NCBI GenBank assembly: GCA_900541895.1
Contig: UWSI01000031.1
Span: forward strand, 1-18,286
DNA: 18,286 bases
Reading direction: 5' to 3'
Source: an uncultured Actinomyces sp.
GTDB taxonomy: Bacteria > Actinomycetota > Actinomycetes > Actinomycetales > Actinomycetaceae
How positions within the stretch are numbered: the first letter of the stretch is position 1; each line of letters opens with the position of its first letter. The translations under genes and the position numbers were made by a program. Positions 15,788 to 18,286 of this stretch are shown here, piece after piece. The notes beneath the pieces were generated by a model. The model was not told the origin of the DNA. It did not search any database and saw only the letters and a program-made list of their open reading frames with translations.

Positions 15788-17707
15788 GTGGCCCACTTAC
15801 TGGGGACGCAGTCACTGGGAGCCCTTGCTGGTTCGCGCCAATTACTTGCGGACGTTGATATCAGCGTCGAAGACTCTTCTCGGATCGGTATTCTGGGCCC
15901 CAACGGAGCGGGAAAATCAACGCTACTGCGTTTGGTTGCCGGCCTTCAGCAGCCTGACGATGGTCGAATCATTACCCGCGATGGCCTGCGCATTGTCATG
16001 CTTGAGCAGGGCGATCATCTTGACAATGATGCGCGCGTGATGGATGCGGTGCACCCCGGTCTTGAAGAATATGAATGGGCATCGCAGCCCGCAATTCGCG
16101 ATATCCATGCCGGTTTGCTCTCTGATATCGACCTGCACGCCCGGGTCGGAACCCTTTCTGGTGGGCAACGTCGCCGCGTTGATCTGGCGCGAGTTCTTGC
16201 GCTCCCTTCCGATGTTGTCTGCTTGGATGAGCCGACGAACCATCTGGATGTGGAAGGCGTTGCCTGGCTTGCTCAGCATCTGAATGCACGTTTTGCTCGT
16301 CCGGGTGCAAGCGGCGCACTCATTGCGGTCACCCACGACCGCTGGTTCTTGGACGCCGTGTGCGAAACGATTTGGGAAGTCGTTCCCGGGATCGATCCGG
16401 GCGGCTCTCGGCCCCAGATTCCTGGGCACGTTGAAATTTACGATGGATCCTACGCCGCCTACACTCTGGCCAGGGCGGAACGTCTTCGCCAAGCTGATGT
16501 CGCCGCGAAGAAACGCGCAAACCTATTGACAAAGGAATTGGCCTGGCTGCGCCGAGGCGCCCCCGCGCGAACTTCCAAGCCGAAGTTCCATATCGCCGCC
16601 GCTGAAGCATTGATCGCTGACGTTCCTCCGCCCAGGGACAGCGTCGAGCTGGTGAAAATGGCGACCGCGCGCCTCGGGAAAGATGTACTGGACCTAGAGG
16701 ACGTTACCGTCACCTTCCCGACTCCAGAAGGTGACCAACGCACCATTCTTGACCACGTGACGTGGCGCCTCGCTCCCGGCGAACGCGTCGGTGTGGTCGG
16801 CGTGAATGGCGCGGGCAAAACGACAATTCTCAATCTTCTTCGAGGGGATCTGGAACCGACCAGCGGGCGCGTGAAGCGCGGGAAGACCGTTCAAGTCGCC
16901 ACGCTTTCGCAGGATACCCACGAGCTTGATGATCTTTCAGATATGCGCGTTGTCGAGGCCGTCGATCAGGTTGCCCATAGTGTGATCGTTGACGGCAAGG
17001 AAGTTTCCTCTTCGCAAATGACTGAGAGGATGGGCTTTACTCGAGAGCGTGCATGGACCAGGATTTCAGAGATTTCCGGTGGTGAACGACGACGCCTTCA
17101 GCTGATGCGCCTGCTCATGGCTGAACCGAATGTCCTTCTTCTTGACGAGCCGACGAACGACCTGGATACGGATACTTTGGCGGCAATGGAAGACCTGCTG
17201 GATGCCTTCCCGGGGACTTTGGTTGTCGTCAGCCACGACCGCTACCTGCTTGAACGAGTGACCGACCACCAGGTTGCACTTTTGGGGGATGGAAGCTTGC
17301 GTGCCCTTCCCGGTGGGGTAGAGGAGTACCTTCGCATTCGCGAGGCCGGTGCCGCTTTCGCCACGGATGCTTCCACTAACAGTGAAAGCTCGGTGCGCCC
17401 TAGCCAATCTGGACATGCATGTCGCGAGGAATCCCCTAGCAGTGCGAAGAACGCGGGGATGACGGATTCGGCGGCCAGGCGAGCGGCGAAGAAAGAAGCC
17501 GCGCGATTGGAACGAAAGATTGAAAGTCTGCGCACGCGTCTGGAAAAGGTCGAGGCCGAGCTTGCCCTTCTGGCTGAAAAGGTCGCAACGGATCCTTCTG
17601 CTCTGAATGAGATGACGTCGTTTTCTACACAGTCCGCGGATTTGCGTGCCGAAATTGAGGAGCTAGAAGAAGCCTGGCTGGAAAACGCCGAGCTGCTTGA
17701 CGAGTGA
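15788..17707 (+). CDS. ABC-F family ATPase, Uup-like
   Basis: The 639-residue soluble protein has two ATPase domains and no membrane segment. NBD1: GPNGAGKST (37-45), LSGGQ (123-127), VCLDEPTNHLD (144-154), switch His 183. A charged helical linker (about 225-290) follows. NBD2: GVNGAGKTT (338-346), ISGGE (429-433), LLLDEPTNDLD (450-460), switch His 483. A low-complexity Ser-rich segment (about 525-555) leads to a coiled coil (about 560-639, heptads such as LERKIESLRTRLEKVEAEL). This C-terminal coil is the Uup hallmark. ABC-F proteins act on the ribosome or, for Uup, in ribosome/replication stress; a resistance role is not indicated. AGGAG lies 8 nt before GTG 15788, and ispE ends 2 nt upstream, so this is the last gene of the operon. 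Confidence 0.92.
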   Translation: MAHLLGTQSLGALAGSRQLLADVDISVEDSSRIGILGPNGAGKSTLLRLVAGLQQPDDGRIITRDGLRIVMLEQGDHLDNDARVMDAVHPGLEEYEWASQPAIRDIHAGLLSDIDLHARVGTLSGGQRRRVDLARVLALPSDVVCLDEPTNHLDVEGVAWLAQHLNARFARPGASGALIAVTHDRWFLDAVCETIWEVVPGIDPGGSRPQIPGHVEIYDGSYAAYTLARAERLRQADVAAKKRANLLTKELAWLRRGAPARTSKPKFHIAAAEALIADVPPPRDSVELVKMATARLGKDVLDLEDVTVTFPTPEGDQRTILDHVTWRLAPGERVGVVGVNGAGKTTILNLLRGDLEPTSGRVKRGKTVQVATLSQDTHELDDLSDMRVVEAVDQVAHSVIVDGKEVSSSQMTERMGFTRERAWTRISEISGGERRRLQLMRLLMAEPNVLLLDEPTNDLDTDTLAAMEDLLDAFPGTLVVVSHDRYLLERVTDHQVALLGDGSLRALPGGVEEYLRIREAGAAFATDASTNSESSVRPSQSGHACREESPSSAKNAGMTDSAARRAAKKEAARLERKIESLRTRLEKVEAELALLAEKVATDPSALNEMTSFSTQSADLRAEIEELEEAWLENAELLDE

Positions 17708-17779
17708 TCAAAAAGGCTGGTCCAAAGGATACGCAGAGGGGGAATATAGCGGGTCCTTTGGTGATATTCGCTTTGATCA
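17705..17779 (+). other. Nested inverted repeat beginning at the ABC-F stop codon
   Basis: Outer arms TGATCAAA (17705-17712) and TTTGATCA (17772-17779) are perfect 8-bp complements, and inner arms CCAAAGGA (17722-17729) and TCCTTTGG (17754-17761) are another perfect 8 bp around a 24-nt purine-rich loop. The left outer arm contains the TGA stop. There is no T-run, so it may be a processing or stability element, or a terminator of unusual form. Confidence 0.45.
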
Positions 17780-17963
17780 GCGCAGGCTTGCCTTAGGTCA
17801 ATAGCAGGTTGGAATGTTTCGTAAATACTCCTGCGTTTCGTGTGTTGAGGCGCCGTAAAGTGGCGGTATTTCGCGGAAAAATGGGATGTAGTGGATTTTG
17901 AATTTAATTACGTCATTCTTGGAGTGTCTTCATTCTTTATTCCGACTCTTCAAGGAGATCATC
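17780..17963. other. AT-richer leader region before the DUF1540 gene
   Basis: I see no gene here. TAAAGT (17857-17862) fits a TANNNT -10 box but lacks a convincing -35. The stretch 17893-17945 is markedly AT-rich compared with the rest of the window, as expected for a promoter or leader. CGCAGG (17781-17786) and CCTGCG (17830-17835) are inverted but far apart. Confidence 0.3.
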
Positions 17964-18242
17964 ATGACGACCATCGACCTCCCCTTGGTTCAGGACTGCT
18001 CCGTTACCGAGTGCTCCTACAACAACAATGGTTGCGCCGCCGGCGCCGTTACCATCGGCTACGGACGCACCTGCTCCACCTTCGTGCCCCTGTCTGTTCG
18101 CGGCGGTCTTGAGCGCAAGAGCCCCGTTGTGGGCGCCTGCCAGAAGGCGGATTGCTCCTTCAACACTAATCTTGAGTGCACCGCTTCTGCGATTCGCGTG
18201 GGCTCGACCAGTGCTGATTGCCTGACCTACCAGGCTCGCTGA
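17964..18242 (+). CDS. Small Cys-rich protein with two DUF1540 units
   Basis: The 92-residue soluble protein has eight Cys in two sets: C12-x4-C17-x6-C24-x12-C37 and C59-x4-C64-x7-C72-x13-C86. The parts CSVTECSYNNNGCAAGAVTI and CQKADCSFNTNLECTASAIRV match DUF1540, a short domain with four conserved Cys that may bind metal; its function is not known. No signal peptide or membrane segment is present. The start at 17964 was chosen because AAGGAG lies 6 nt upstream; the frame stays open back to 17898 without such a site. Codons are dominated by C-ending forms (GCC, ACC, TCC, AAC), stronger than in the neighbouring genes, which points to high expression. It seems to be a single-gene unit. Confidence 0.85.
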   Translation: MTTIDLPLVQDCSVTECSYNNNGCAAGAVTIGYGRTCSTFVPLSVRGGLERKSPVVGACQKADCSFNTNLECTASAIRVGSTSADCLTYQAR

Positions 18243-18272
18243 ACATAGCGTCATTAATTAGGGGTGTGGTCC

Positions 18273-18286
18273 GCAGGAATTCCTGC
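18273..18286. terminator. Palindrome at the window edge, probably the core or left part of a terminator
   Basis: GCAGGAATTCCTGC is a perfect 14-bp palindrome starting 31 bp after the DUF1540 stop. Preceding bases (GGTGTGGTCC) could extend the stem if the sequence continues with their complement, which is outside the window. Confidence 0.35.

Noticed and set aside
15788..17707. ABC-F as an antibiotic-resistance protein
   Set aside because: The C-terminal coiled coil and the housekeeping operon with rsmA and ispE fit Uup-type proteins; nothing specific to resistance-type ABC-F members is seen.
17790..17820. DtxR-type iron box around TTAGGTCAATAGCAGGTT
   Set aside because: Only the left half-site resembles the 19-bp consensus; the right half lacks dyad symmetry.

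Overview
The window looks like a chromosomal segment of a moderately GC-rich actinobacterium, most likely of the Actinomycetaceae (Actinomyces/Schaalia type). Supporting this are the conserved order tatD ... rpfB-rsmA-ispE-ABC-F, the Rpf/DUF348/G5 cell-wall enzymes, frequent GTG starts, ATGA/GTGA gene overlaps and a possible leaderless gene. I see no phage, insertion sequence, CRISPR array, rRNA or intact tRNA. The family assignment is inference; the order of genes is read directly.

Left part (1-2806). On the minus strand a protoglobin gene (87-680) overlaps the start of an ogt-type DNA alkyltransferase gene that leaves the window at base 1. Its short promoter region carries two perfect palindromes. 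Divergent from it is a CPA1/NhaP-type Na+/H+ antiporter (938-2806), possibly translated from a leaderless mRNA.

Middle (2909-7908, plus strand). A very large single-chain ABC exporter of MacB-like layout (ATPase, TM1, a roughly 700-residue outside domain with pentapeptide-like repeats, three further TMs) is followed by a coupled pair: a DJ-1/PfpI protein and a TatD metal-dependent nuclease. A degraded tRNA-like stretch and a strong 16-bp-stem terminator lie in the convergent gap that follows.

Inserted surface pair (8046-10990, minus strand). A lipoprotein and a secreted transglutaminase-like protein overlap by ATGA and interrupt the usual tatD-rpfB neighbourhood.

Cell-wall/translation operon (11275-17707, plus strand). 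Two consecutive secreted muralytic proteins share a DUF348/G5 stalk but end in different catalytic heads: a canonical Rpf domain in the first, an SLT-type domain in the second. They are followed, with overlaps or tiny gaps, by rsmA (16S rRNA dimethyltransferase), ispE (isoprenoid precursor kinase) and a Uup-like ABC-F ATPase. The operon leader can fold into a compact three-way junction just upstream of the first start codon.

Right end (17708-18286). A nested inverted repeat follows the ABC-F stop codon. After it comes a small Cys-rich protein with two DUF1540 units and a strong ribosome binding site. A perfect palindrome at the window edge is probably the first part of its terminator.
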